Below are positions 23,501-36,683 of a stretch of DNA of 64,000 nucleotides, one piece after another. Origin of the DNA: Salarias fasciatus (Eukaryota; Chordata; Actinopteri; Blenniiformes; Blenniidae); NCBI RefSeq assembly GCF_902148845.1, contig NC_043763.1, forward strand, positions 11,647,170 to 11,711,169, in the 5' to 3' direction. A model generated the notes under the pieces. The model saw nothing but the letters and a program-made list of their open reading frames with translations, searched no databases and was not told the origin of the DNA. A program made the position numbers and the translations under genes. Every line of letters begins with the position of its first letter. The first letter of the stretch is position 1.

Positions 23501-26500
23501 CGTCGCGAACACTCAGCTCCTCACAAACTGTCATACAAGCCAGGATTAAAAAAAAAAAAAACACAAGTGGTTCATAAATGCATTCTGCAACTTCAAAGAC
23601 AGACCATCAGAAGAGATGGGGAGTACCTATTAAATATTTAATGAGGGGACAGGAAAGTGGATCTTAATATTTTGGTTAAAAATAAATGAGGGGGTTTTCC
23701 AGCTGTAAGTGATCTGCTCCATTAAAAACAGCCTCTGGAAATATATGATGCCATACCTGGAGGAAGGAGTTTCCCTGTGCAGTCGATCTGCCTCAGACAA
23801 AACCCTGCACCTGGACAGCAAGACGGGAAAAAGAAAAATGCACAAAGCAATTAAAACTCTGAGAGAACCGTCAATGTCAAAGGAATCACAAACATATGAC
23901 TTGATGGGTCACTCGCTCTACAAATCGCGCTGACAGAAGAAATATGAAGTTAGCAGCAGATCTGTAGGTGAGGATGCCTGACTGACGAGAGATCAGAGCC
24001 AGATTTTTGTGATAATGGTGCCAGTATTTCACAATGTCTTTCCCACCTTCTGTCTGTTTTCTACACTATTCACCTTGGGATGTGAAGACCCTCAAATAAA
24101 AGCTGAGAGTCTGACACTTAAAACACATGTTGATTGTTTTAGTCAAAGTCCAGATAAGGAAGGACCGGGCTGTCTGTGCATCTTGCCTGCTGGTTGCTCC
24201 TGCAGCTGCAGCTCCTCCACGGCTCTCTGCTTCACCTCACTCAGCAGCTGGAGAGAAACGCAGCAAACGGAACAATCAGAACACATATTTTTCAAAATCT
24301 GAATTAAAATTAAAAAAATGAAAGAGAAGAAAAAGTCACGTTGACAACACTGACTGACCATATTTCCAGTGGCTGGAACTTTGACTTTCTTCCTCTCCTC
24401 CTCCTCTTCTTCTTCTTCTTTCACATGAGGGCGAAACTCCACCTGCAGCCAGCGGCAGTCCGACGGCGTCGTCACCGTGACGACGTCTCCGTTCAGGGTG
24501 AACATGCTGAACACAGGTAAGAGGAACGTTTACAAAAAATGACCGCGTGCAGAGAACCGCTTCGTGCCCGTCGCACCGAACCGACCTGCTGTCGAACGAC
24601 TGCGGCTCCAACACCAGCAGCGCGTCTCCATCTCTCAGCGACAGCTCCTTCAGGGTCCGCTGCATGTCGTCGGGTGGGAACACCCTCCACCCGCTCGCCC
24701 CTCCCCCCTCGCCCGCCCCCTCCTCCCTCCGCCGCCCTGCTCGGTGCTCCTGGCACAGCAGGCTCTCCTTCGGTTCTCCCAGGGCCTCCTTCACCTCCCC
24801 GAGGGTGGAACCGCCCGCGAAGCCCCTCGCCTCCTTTTTGAGCCCCGACTCTCCTCCGTTCTGAAAAGCTGCTCCGCTCTCCTCGCACGCGTCCGGATCC
24901 TCCGCCGCCGCCGGCTCGGCGTCTTCGCCCAAAAACGGACGCACAACGGTGAGGAGGACCGGCTCCCACTCTGCTCCCGTCAGGACAGTCGCACCACACA
25001 CCTGAGTGGATGGTTACAGGGAAAAAAAAAAAACATACAGTTATCCCATATTTGAGCAAGTTTGTGTTAAATCTTAAAGAAATATGCTAAATTACTCACA
25101 TCTCTGCCATTCCAGACAAACAGGTCAGTGTTGTTGTAGATTCCTGCACTGTTCAGGGAGATATTGTCATCTGTGAAGCAAAACACACCAGAAAATTACT
25201 ATAATACAACGAGTAACAAATCCAGGATTCGTAACACCAAAGTGGTTTTCACAAAAAAAAAAAAAAAAAAGCCTCACACCTGTCAGAGTGTTGTAGAGAT
25301 GTAAACCAGCCGGAAGACTCTTGGCCACGGTCAGAGCCATGTCGCCTTCCCACAGTTCCTGCATCTAAAATCACGCAAACAATTGATTCTTTTCACTTCA
25401 TCCACAAGCTAAATGCTTTTTTGGTTGTTGTTCTGAAGTCTTAATACCTGATAAATGGCTAACCGCAGGTCTCCCACTGTCTTTCTGCGGTCGAAGCTGA
25501 GGGCGGGGTTCTCACTGGGCTCCTTGCCGACTGGCTGCAGGGCTCCGTTTTCCAGCCTGTAGCTGGATGCCAGGTGCAGGCAGAGCTCCACTGTGTTATT
25601 GGTGGCTTCACACTTCTCCCTGGAACAGCAACGTTTATACATATTAATTTGTGAAACTTCTTTCTCAACATTTCCCTTTTTTTTTTTTTTTTTTAAACCA
25701 GTTTTTGGGCTGTTGCCATGCAGAAAAAATGTATCTATTTGGCACAAAAATACTAAGCTACATTACATCTAATCATATCAGCATATGGGCAAATTAACAT
25801 GGATACACATACGAGTTCTGTCTGATCCTCGGGTGTCAAAGCTCACACTATGTCCTGTATGATCCCGTGAGGTGTAATCCTGGTGCTCTACTGTGGTTGC
25901 TAAACAGGAACCGTGTCCAGAAGAATAATCATGCACCACTTGTCCATCGCTCATCTCCAACAATGATTCAGAAGCCAGAAGAGCAGTGAAGGGTTTACCG
26001 CATCTCTTGCAGTTTGACGTTCTCCTCCTGAGCCCTCTGGACGAGGTGAGTGGGAACTTTATACTGGGGATTGTTTCGAGCTGAGAAAAAAGAAAAAAGT
26101 ATTTCAAATATACAGAATTAATAACATAAAGGGAACATTGAAGACTAAAAATAATAAAATCTCAGTGCTCATTAACTGTACTTTATTAAGTTTGTAATGC
26201 AACATAACTGACTGAAGACAGGATCCCTGTTCATTACCTTCAGCAGGCCTGTGCAGCTGTGTTTTTCTGTAAAACAGCATGTAGGCGCTCTCTTTTCCCT
26301 GGAACTGCTTCTCTATGTCGGACTCCCTGATGGAGGTCACGGTGGAGTCGTTGAGGTCGAACCAGTGGCTACCCTGCTGACAGGCAGGAAGACGCACCGT
26401 GAGAAGTGGAGCACGGATGTGATCACAAGACGTCCGGCAGGAGTCACGCCGACTTCAAAGAGCTTCCACGGTGATGTTGTTCAAAGTGGGAGTTCCTGCT

Positions 26501-29500
26501 AAGAAGGCGGCGACGCTGCTGCGATGATACCTCTGGTTCGTGTTTCTGGTCGGCTTCGGGTTGGTGTTCAGAAGCTCCGCCGTCTGGAGCAGTCGGAGGC
26601 TCGTTGTGCTGATCTGGGCTCGGCAGGTTCGCCTTCAGCGCCACTCGAGTGCCGTTGGAGACCAACATAAAGACATCACTGTGGGACTGTAGGAACTGCA
26701 TAAAGGAGAGAAAAACAAAACAAAATGAAGTTAGAAGATTTCAGAGTAAGGTCACTGAACATCAACAGACACTTCAATATTACCTTTCCAATGGGACCAT
26801 ATTGTTTTCTGAACTTTTTGCTCCAAGATGAGCCGATTTTATCCATGAGTTTCTGGCCCAGCTGGTCCAACAGGACACTCTTTGATGACTCCTAGTGGAC
26901 AAGAAAGAAAAGGAATTCATTCAAAACAAAAACAAGTGTATGCAGAAAAAAAAAAAAGAAAAAAAAAAAAAGAGTAAAGCAGTTCTTTCAGTACCTGGGA
27001 AATTATGGCCATTAGAATTGACAATGGATCATCTTCTTGAAGCTTTGGCTCATGCACCTCCTGCACATTCTCCTTGGCTTTTTTCTGAGCTTTAGGTTTG
27101 CAGTCCTCCTCCTGATAACATCAAACAGTATGTACACTTTTACACTTCTGATTGCAATACACAAACACCTTTCTACCTTGTATAACATGTGAAATAATGC
27201 ATGACTAAACAGGAGTTAATATAAATAAATGTGTTTATTTACTCGTCTTCATTTCTTACCGGTGGCTCCCATTGTCCGAGCTCGTCGATGTCCCTGATAT
27301 AAGCGTGGTAATGGCCGCCATAGCAGCCACCCTTGTGGATAATCACAGAGAAGAGCTCGTAGGAGTAATCTGAATCCTCCGCATCAGTCTGGGAGGAGAA
27401 AATCAACAACGGTGAGCATTTCATAGCAGGAGGAGGTTTGTCTTCATGTGATCAGTACAAATAAAAAAAAAAAAAAAAAAGGAAGTGACTGAAAATTGAG
27501 TACCGGTTCACAAAAGGGTCGCAGGTTGATACTGAGGGGGAAAGTGTAGCGTCCTGTCTCCTTGTAGCGCTCAAATTTGGCAAAGTCAAAGCTGAATCTC
27601 AGCAAAGACATGGTCATGAACGGAGGCAGCTTCCTCAATTTGGCAGACTGATGAGAAAGTAAGAAAATAATAATAATGTAGAATCAGAAAATAACCAGCA
27701 GGAGAAAAAGCACAATCCCACTTTAAATGTGTTCAGTGTTTATTATGATATTACAGTCATCGGCTGGCACTGACCTTGGCTGCAGTGACTAATCTGTCAC
27801 ACTGCGCACAGCGGTAAAGGTTATTGCCCTCAAACAGCTCTTCCTCCACAAACATGTTCCATAAAGCTTCTTCCAGGCTCAACACTCCACAAACGCAGAC
27901 AGTCAGGTCCAAAAAATCCTCCTGAAGACGACAAAACCACGCAAACCCGAGAACTGAGTGTATTTTTACAGCACTTCACCATGTCAACAGTCCCCGAAGC
28001 CTTCCACACTTCATCAGTAGGCCTTTCTGTCCAAGCTGAAAATATTTTCGATCCCAGTATAAAGAGGACACACACACACCTGTCTCTGGCTGACGTTTCC
28101 ACACTCTTTGCAGACGATGCTGTTGACAATGGTCCCGTGGTAGAGCCGGTGGATAAATGCACTGCCGCTCGTGTCCACCAGAGAGTGCTCCAACGCGCTG
28201 AAGAGAATCCTGTTCAGCTCCTGCACATCATGCTGGTTTGTCCCCTTTAGAAACATAAAACGACAGGAAAATGAAACAGCAGCTGACGCGCTACATTATT
28301 TAAAACAAGCAGAACATATGTGGTTTGAATCTCAGTTTTCAGAGAGGGGTTTACATGTTCTACCTGTGTTTGACTGGGCTTCGTGCTACTGGTAGCTCAG
28401 AATTGTGCGTTGCCCTGAATGTGAAGGTGTCGGTGTCTGCATTTGCCCCATAAGTGACAGGCGGCTGTCAGTAAGTTGTAAAGAAGGTGGATGGACGGCA
28501 ATCAGAAAAACTATTGAGTGGTAAATTGATATGTAGGATGTCGCTCTTAAATTATTAACACACTACAAATTGTCTACAATTATGTGTGTACATAGTATCT
28601 CTCACCTCCAGCAATCTTAATTACAGGCTGGTTTTAGAGCTACTCATCAGGTTTCATCACTTCTTTATATATGTACAAATATATGTGGTTTGCACACCAT
28701 TCAGTAAAGCCTGTCTCTCCTTCCTGTGTCTTCTGTTAATTTTGTATGAATGCAGCTGGACGGCTGCCAGACAACACAACACCTCACTCAAGAGTGCTGC
28801 CCTGACTGTTATTTAGTGATCCGCTTTGTTTGCATCAGGATATATTTCTTCACTGATGTTCCTGGAAGATGAAATGAGACACTGGGCTGGGATGTGTAAC
28901 TTGAGCCGCTCCGTCCTCTCCTCAGACAAAGATAATGGACACAGACCTCGCTGCTGTTCCAGCCAAAGCTGTCGGTGAGGTCGGCAGTGGAGGCGCTCTG
29001 CTGGTCCACCAGCAGCAAACGGGCAAACAGCCTCTGAAGCTCCAGCGGGATCACTCGGACCTGAGCGGGAGAAAGGCAGCAAAACATCTCTCAACAACCC
29101 GAGGGGAATGAAAATGAAATACACCGATATTTCACTCCGTCGTGTTCAGATTCCGACATTACCTTGGCCTCTGGCTTGTCTTTGTCTTCCAGACGTCCCA
29201 ATTCTTCTTGCCCCAAACTGAACAGAGCCTCTGAAACACATCAGCCAGTCACATGAAGTGTCTGTACTCTGTTTCCCCTAATGCACTGGTGTTAAATAAG
29301 CCCCCCTGCTCACTGACCTCTGAACTCAGGGGTGAACAGCAGGGTCTGGAGCAGAGAGTTGAGGTAGCAGGTCCCTCCCTGGTTCTTGATGCCACACAGG
29401 TTGCTCTTCCCCCGGGGTGGAGGGGGCTCATCGACCCCCTTCACAACCCTCCCCTTTGAGGACAGAGAGGAGAAGCCTTCCTCCTCCTCTTCCTCAAAAA

Positions 29501-29513
29501 GATTCCCAAACAT
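20549..29513 (-). CDS. usp40: Ubiquitin-specific protease 40
   Basis: A cysteine deubiquitinase of the C19 (USP) family. I joined 31 coding exons (edges in the next entry), 3849 nt in one frame, 1282 residues against 1235 in human. It starts MFGNLFEEEEEEG at 29513. The Cys box is KNQGGTCYLNSLLQT (Cys49) and the QHDVQELNRILFSALE block follows. The His box is GGCYGGHYHAYIRDIDELG (His304). Zinc-finger-like CKECGNVSQRQ and YRCAQCDRL pairs lie in the fingers region. The C-terminal half holds ubiquitin-like segments and ends KPEVALSINVGVFR. Its catalytic residues are present, so it should be active. The donor after the exon at 24187-24247 is best read as GC (CAG|gcaaga). Exon 11 has a tandem CAGCAG acceptor at 26374-26379. 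Confidence 0.95.
20549..29513 (-). other. usp40: usp40 coding exon coordinates
   Basis: In transcript order: 29318-29513, 29163-29230, 28947-29060, 28080-28244, 27775-27921, 27504-27647, 27260-27388, 26995-27111, 26784-26891, 26531-26695, 26238-26376, 25999-26080, 25448-25619, 25280-25364, 25100-25170, 24586-25001, 24359-24506, 24187-24247, 23757-23810, 23439-23527, 23170-23256, 22939-22975, 22765-22829, 22520-22594, 22211-22435, 21997-22115, 21836-21901, 21442-21652, 21204-21299, 20866-20960, 20549-20651. The largest intron (28245-28946) shows nothing but unique sequence. The 416-nt exon encodes an acidic, Gly/Glu-rich stretch that is poorly conserved. Confidence 0.88.
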
Positions 29514-29989
29514 AATGTGTGCTTGTTTTACAGTTTCACTCTCGGCGGCGCAGGGGTTGAGCCTCGCAGTAAATGGCGTGTTTTGCACTCCGACGTGCCC
29601 TCTTGCTATCTCATCTTGGTCTTCCCCAGTTCCCTGTTGACAATGGCCGGGCTGACTCTGAAATAGGAGGACTTCACGGGGCTAAACATCGCGACGAGGA
29701 CCCGGGGTCTGCGTGCGTGGGACTCGCGAGTTGCACCGCTTATCTTTCGTGGCAGACCAACAACGTGAAAGCAGTCGCAGTCCGAAGATCAGATTGACAA
29801 CTCAGCGAAAATCACACAGACGAAAAAAAAAAAAAAAATCTGTCGATAACCGAAAACGGTCGATTCAACAGCGACTGGATAAACGGTGCTTCCTTACCGG
29901 AACAGCAGATTCAGAGCTAGCTTTACTCAAAAATACTCCGGACAGAAGCTCTTTCTTCCAAAGTGTGTCTCAAAACAGAAACGAAACGG

Positions 29990-30080
29990 GACGTAAATAG
30001 AGATACCATCGCTGAACAGTGGGCAGCCATGTTTCTTCCTGCCGAAAATGCCGCGATGCATTATGGTACTTGTAGTTTTC
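29990..30080 (-). promoter_or_regulatory. usp40 promoter with ZNF143-like and YY1-like motifs
   Basis: About 500 bases upstream of the ATG, the minus strand reads actacaagtaccataatgc (plus 30058-30076), close to the ZNF143/THAP11 element ACTACAATTCCCAGAATGC. GCCATGTT at plus 30026-30033 fits a reversed YY1 site. No TATA box is seen, as expected for a housekeeping gene. Confidence 0.5.
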
Positions 30081-30385
30081 CTTTCGAGTTTAGTCATAAA
30101 TTGTCAATAAATAAATAAAAAGAAAAATAGACTACTAAATCATAACTAGTAGAACCAAAACTAGAAACCGGTAAATAAAAAAAAAAAAAATTAAATCAAC
30201 TTAGTCCCATTCAAACATGTAAAAGAAAAATACAGTTCTGTTGTTTGCAAGAAGACAACAATTTATATGGAAACCTGTTTTCCTACAATAACAACAAAGC
30301 TCTGTGGATTTTGAAATAAAAACACAAAACCTTCATTACATTACAAAAATATTTTTGATTATCTGGAATAACCAAGACAATAAGT

Positions 30386-30700
30386 CCATCCATCCATCTT
30401 CTGAATTTGTTTGTCTTGTTCGGGGTCACGAGGGCAGGATACACCTGCACAGGTTGGCAGTCATCCACAGGACAAACACAAAAGGACAGACAACCACCCA
30501 CACTCACACCAAGTGGCAAATCAGGTTCACCAATTGACCTCACGTGCATGTTCTTAGACTGTGAAAAGAAGCCAGAGCACTTTGAGGACATCCATGCACA
30601 CACAGGGAGAACATGCAAACTCCACACAAAAAAGTCTGGTCAGTATTTGAACCCACGACAGTCTCCCTGTGGAGCAAGAGTGCTAACCATTGCGATGGTG
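30386..30700 (-). mobile_element. Non-LTR retroelement tail (LINE/SINE 3' end family), decayed
   Basis: It starts at plus 30386 with catccatccatcttctgaa and runs through gggagaacatgcaaactcca (30603) to gagtgctaaccattgc. The same block with the same order occurs at 44589-44981. On the minus strand it would end in a short ATGG-type tail, typical of these elements. Confidence 0.6.
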
Positions 30701-31374
30701 GTGAAGGAACTGTTGCATTTATGATTCATATTTTCCAAATATTTGTTTCTTGACTTCATCTCTTAACCGCAACAACAATTAAAAATGTAAAATTATTCTT
30801 AACAAGTCTGTTCTTGCAGGGTATAAATGCACCGCAATAGAAGAGTCTGACATACCTTGAGGTTGTCGGATGGCAAGAAAGTGCCCAAGGCCAGGCGCAC
30901 AGGAGTGTATCCCATTTGAAAACCACACCAGACAAGCAATTACCAGTAGACGAAAAGCGTATAAACAACTATTATCTTGCACAAAACATACTAAGCTTAG
31001 TTTATTGTGTTTTCAATAATTTACTGTCTGTTTATGTACATGCAGTTGGAGGCAAAATGCAACAAGAAGTTCATTTTTTTGTGAAGTTCAGTGAATCAGT
31101 TAAATGTTAAATACAATTTCAATACTAAAAGCATCTGTAGAAAAATCAGTTTAACAGTATACATTTAACAGTATACATTATGACAACACAAAGATAACCT
31201 CTAGGCTGTTCTTTCTTATATGAGGTATATCTGTTGCCATTTTAACATGTATGCAGGCCATTTTTTTTATCATATCAGTGATTATGTTAGTGGATAAATT
31301 ATGCATTATTGATATTTTATCTTTCAATATGACAACTTTGATTTTTTTCTCCACAGTGCAACCCACAGAGAATA

Positions 31375-31431
<57 letters not shown>

Positions 31432-31433
31432 AT
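30701..31433 (-). other. Intergenic region and tspear 3' UTR
   Basis: No gene is seen. A (CA)n repeat of about 26 units (31377-31428) begins six bases past the tspear stop. A minus-strand AATAAA at about 31000 is a possible end of the transcript. Confidence 0.5.
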
Positions 31434-34400
31434 CTAGTAGGTCTTCAGTCGGAACACTTTGGAGAGAGGAGCTTTGGCACTGGAGTAGATCAAATATGAT
31501 TCCCCCTTAAAGCTGAAAAACTCCCAGTCACTGCACCCAATCGTCGGGAGCCAATGAACGGGAACAAATCCTTCATATCCCTGCCACCTGCAAACAAACA
31601 GAGAAGAGGAGACACATCGGTGGAGCATTTTCACCTTCTTATTAATGGTTGAGGTCCCTGAGCTCTTAGCCCATCATAATATATCAAATGTTTGCGGTAT
31701 ACTTTCACTGGTCTGGTTCATGATGGAATAAATGTAAATTACATCAATGTATAGGTTCATGTCTACTGGATGGTTTTATGACAGGTAGCACAAGGTAATC
31801 AGGATGAATGAATTATTTCAGTGTGGAAGGGGAGCTGTTGACAAGCTGAATACCTGTAGAGTATGCTGTTGAGAGAGTAGGATTCTCCGTTAAAGGAATT
31901 AGCAACAACCAGAAAATATTCTTCCCCGAGGCTGAAGAACTCCCAATCCACAGCACTGGAGAGAGGGACAAAAAGTCTGTGGTGATGATGAGCTGATTAA
32001 ATGGCAGCATGTAGTAAAAAAAAAAAAAAAAAAAAAAAAAGATAATCTTTGTGTACCTGTGGGTGACAATGTCCTGGAAGCGGACGAACAGCCGTCCAGT
32101 CATGTCCAGTTCATATATGGTGGAGTTGATGGTGTACTGGCTTGGCCCACTGCTGTAGAGTCTGTGTCCATTTGCAACAACCAAGAAGACTCTGTTGCCA
32201 ATCTGAAACATTTCCCAGTCTGTAGCACAGAAAGTCTGTATGGACAGAAAGAAACCATCAAGTAATTCATTCATTCAGCTATGAAGGTAAAACCCTGACG
32301 TTCAGCAGGTTCATTGTTTAGTTTGCACCATCATTTCCCTCCTTACATTACTATATTGATATTGTGCCAGCAAAGTCTCATGTCTGATACATTCTTGTTC
32401 TTTTTGTGAATGATTTCAGGTTATTAATTTCCTTTAGCCCCTTAAGGTGTTCTTATGAGTTCTCCCTACCAGCTGTGGAGTTCCCCTAAATCACCCGTCT
32501 CCTCACGGCTTCTCTCACGGCTATTAACGTGTCAACACCCTCACATCAAATGTAGCTGCATTTAAATATACGATTCACTCTCCGTTACATGTCAGAGCAC
32601 CGCGTCAGTTGGGGCACATCATGCCAAACCACATGCTGTATGTTTGACGCGGTCTAAAACACACGGACACGCCTGCTTCTCGCTCCCCATCTCTTTTCCA
32701 ATAATCTTTTAATCTCTGTTTGTACGCCTCTCATGATAAACGCAGTGAGTTTGCAGGCCTTTTTGTTTTTTTTAAAGAGTAGTTCGGTGTTTGTTAAGTC
32801 AACTCACGGTCACCACAGACCTTAATTGTCTGGAACACCTGGAAGCTTCCATTGACCCAAACGTAGATGACAGAGTCTACAGATGTGGTCACTCCATCAA
32901 AAGCGTTGGCCACCACCAGGAAATGGTACGGCCCGACGGTGAAAAACTCCCAGTCATAGGCTCCTGAGGTCAGCAGCGTCTGGTGAGCCTGGAATGACTT
33001 TGTCAATCTGTCCCACTTATAAATCACACTGTTTATGGTGTGATTGTTGTTACCTGAAAGACAAAGCAGGGAGAAATAAATGAGGCACTATACTTTCATA
33101 GCACGGCTTGTTAGGAATGATTATTTATTTTTACCTTTTCTATGATTCGCCACAGCAAGATAGGTTTCTTGATTGATGCTAAACGCCTCCCAGTCTCGTG
33201 CACAGTGAGTCTGCAGAGTCTGAAACTGCACGAAGCGTTTTCTTCTTTTGCTCCACTTGTAAACCACAGAAAAGTCCACCTCGGACTTTTTGCTCATTTG
33301 ACCGTCTGGATCTCCTCCAGAATTCGACCCCACCAGGAATAACTATGTGAAAGAGACGGAAGAGACACAGTGTGGGTGCAAATCCTCATCAGAAGACAAA
33401 ATGCGGCTTTTTAAGATAGCTTTCTTTGCTTCATACCTTCTTGCCAACGGTAAAATGCTTCCAAGCTAAAGCTCCGGACGTGCTGATGTTCTGGTGGAGC
33501 TGAAAGCCTGAACTGGTCCACAGATACACGGCGGAGCCTGACGCTGTGGACCGGTGAGCCATGGCAGCCATCAGACCCACGCTGGGAACCTCAAACACCT
33601 GGAGTTTGGATGAAAACCAAGTTTCAACACATGACAGACACGCAGGGTGCAATTTATTAGGTGGGGGTGGTGACGTCTACGGATGCTTCTGCTGACTTAT
33701 TTATCTTGTAGGAGGGTTAAAATGTATCTCCCCCCTTCATAATGATTTAAGCTCCTTCTCCCATCATACCTAAAAATGTCAAATAAACTTCTTTTGAAGT
33801 CTAAGTAATGTAATCTGAGTAAAACTCTCACAGCACTGATATCAAAGCTGCTACATTTTCTGCTGATCCATGAGCAATAAATGACATTTTTGATGGATGA
33901 TTGTTGGAGGCTTTGAATTTGGATGATTTTTATTCCCATCAGTCACTCTTGCATTTACATGGATATGATGTTTATAAGCCCAAAGAGGTACAATTATGTA
34001 GTTGTTGTGAAAACTCCAAAAAATAAATATATGCAGACTGTGCAGTTACCTCTACGTCATGCGTCTCTGAGCTGGTGGCGAGAACCTGATGTTCCAATAT
34101 GTAGTCCAGCCTTTTATGGTCTGTGTCGACAAGGAGGAGAGGGTTTAGTCACTTTTCATACCAACAGGAACAGAAAATTTCTCCTGAGAGGAAACCGGAT
34201 TCTCACCTTCTAACACAGTGACCCACGCCGCCCCGTCGCAGAGGTACAGGCCCTTCCTGAGCGGGTTGAACCACAGCTGACCTCGACGCAGCTCTGAGCA
34301 GGACCTCTCCAACCCCACCGCCACGCGCTCCTCTGTTTGTGAATAAAAACCAACATGCCAGTCTAAGACAAACACACACACAAATACTTTATTTCCTGTC

Positions 34401-36683
34401 TGTATTGTATGTTTATATTACCAGAGGGAGCTCCGCGCCGCCCCCCCTCCCTTCCTGGGACATGTAGATCTAAGAGCAGCGGCGGCACCGACAGAGCCGC
34501 CAGCTGGGGGTCGGAGGAAGGGCAGATGTGATGGGTGGCGTCCGAACCTGGCACCAGAACCAGCTGCCGGAGCAGGCCCTTCAGGACAGGGGAATAGATA
34601 GGGTTCGTTTCCCATCCGGTTCAGGAAACGAGGTAATTCAGATGCATCTTGTTACACTTCCAGATAAAGAAACGCGTCTTACTGAGAACAAGCCTTTCCA
34701 TCGACCCCGACTGCCAATGTTGAACCTGGATTCTTGAACGTTGAGGTCTGAGGGAAAAGGCCTGGAGGGAACGCTGTTCGCAGTAGAAGATGTGTATCAT
34801 TATTTCTAATCACTGAACTAAGATGTTTTTTTTCTTCTGTAAATGAAGTAAATACTCTGTAATTAAATCCGCATCATCCGCTCATCTGAGCGGTCGGAAA
34901 AGAAGAGACATGATTTCTATTACATATATAAGCGCTGTGCGGGTGTTGATATTCCTCCCTTCTTCCCAGAGGGAGTTTCCACTGAACACAATCCATCACA
35001 CACTGTCAGGGAGCGGGGATATGTCTGCGGGGCGCGAGGAGATTCGGAGCAGCACCGTTTTATTGTGGTGAAGGATCTAGTGTGCCTCAAGGGAGCGATC
35101 AGGGAGAAGAGAGGATGACGGCAGATAGACAAGCTCGAAGCGAAAAGGGGGGAAAGAAAACGTGAGCTTACACTTCCAGAGGTGTGTTGCAGTCCACGGT
35201 GAGCGCCGCACGATGACTGCCAACGACGAGAACCAGAGTGTGCCACTGGTTATCGGCCAGCCGGGCGCCTCGGAACACCCAGTGCTCCACGACCTCCCCG
35301 TGACCTCTGAACACTAGATCCAGGCGTTTCCTGGAGAACTTCAGGCCGAGAAGGATCCGGGAGCCGTGCTTTTTTCTCCTCATCCTCTTCGTCTCCCTCT
35401 GCTGCCCCTCTCCAGTCTTTTCTTTAGCCATTTCCACAAAGTCGTCCTCATCATTCTCCTCCTTGCTCTCGTTTCTTGATTGTTTGGTTCCTTTTCTTGA
35501 CTCAGTTAAGGAAAAGATGTATTCATCCCTCTGTGGCGAAACAAAGCAAACAGTTCTGATGTACTTATAGTTTTAAGCGTGTGTCTTTCTATCTGTCTTG
35601 AAGAAAGCTCACCTTTGGCGCAGTGTGGCTGAACTTTAACGTCAGAACGATGGAGAATTGTTTGGGGAACAGGTCACAGTTCAGCAGGAGCTCAGACGAG
35701 GGAAAGCTCAAGGAGCGGTCCGGGCTCAGAATCTGAACACCCCTCATTCCCCCGGCCGTCTTCATCTGCAGGCCGGGTGCAAGTCTGGAGGTATCCCTCT
35801 CTAGGACAAACGACAGAAGATCCAGGGGGACCATGTCTAAAGACAATAAAGGAAAAAGAAAAGGATTATTGCAACACATTAATCCAGAAGTTAATAAACT
35901 GAGGGACAAGACCCCCAAATACAGGCTGTACCCACATGGATTTTACATATCTAACCTTAACAACGTCAGTCTTTTTCATGTGTAATCTCATCGTCAACAC
36001 ATCTCCATCACCAACACACGGTTCAAACTTGGCTATTGCTTCGCTTGCACGCGTCAGAGATGTTGGTAATAACAGTTGTAAACTAATAAATTCATTACAG
36101 GCCCCTCTTGCCGCCCCGCCCTGCTTTGTGAGAAACAGCCTGAGGAGCCAGTGGAGCTCATTGGGGTTTCCAAAGCGATACACTTTGGAAACTAAGAAGA
36201 ATGGAAAGAAATAGTTTCGAACTGATGAGGCATCATTTGAAAAAAAAAAAAAAAAAATGCACCCTGTTCTTTCTGTTTTTCTGATGTGCACAGATTTGTT
36301 GTGGAATCCAAACTATATCCACTGTCTGTACTTGTTTGTGGATGTGAATTTAAGTTAATACGGCACGCATATCTACACACACACACACGCTCTCTCTCCC
36401 TGCGCAGAAAGCAGACGCAGACAGTTGGAATTATCCAAAAGAATTTTAGCTGGAGGGGTTTCCCAGGTTTTAGACGAAACCATAAACCATCCACTGGATA
36501 ATCATTAGCTGAACATTACATGTGTTGAATTGAGTTGAGCTAATAGAGAATGCAGACGAGGTTAAGAGAGATGAAACAGAATAAAACAGTTTTAATACCT
36601 GCACACTGTCTCTGCGTGTCTGTCGTGGTGTCAGTGACCCTTAACCCCAGCAGAAGGAGCTGTACAAACATCAGCGTTGACAT
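31434..36683 (-). CDS. tspear: TSPEAR: thrombospondin-type laminin G domain and EAR repeat protein
   Basis: A secreted protein that in mammals is linked to hearing, tooth and hair-follicle development through Notch-related signalling. Thirteen exons give 712 residues in frame: 36599-36683, 35613-35836, 35172-35530, 34683-34761, 34422-34578, 34207-34332, 34050-34120, 33437-33598, 33135-33342, 32821-33053, 32057-32235, 31854-31955, 31434-31587. It starts [16 protein letters not shown], a signal peptide. A laminin-G/TSPN domain follows ([16 protein letters not shown] ... [19 protein letters not shown]), then about seven EAR repeats of the form [21 protein letters not shown], ending [14 protein letters not shown]. 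Human TSPEAR is 669 residues. The excess is mostly a charged insertion encoded in exon 3. The downstream neighbours sumo3 and pttg1ip match human 21q22. Confidence 0.95.

Noticed and set aside
24336-25059. Several overlapping GC-rich open frames on both strands near usp40 exon 16
   Set aside because: Only the frame beginning VCGATVLTGAEWEPVLL joins neighbouring usp40 exons in phase. The others are shadows.
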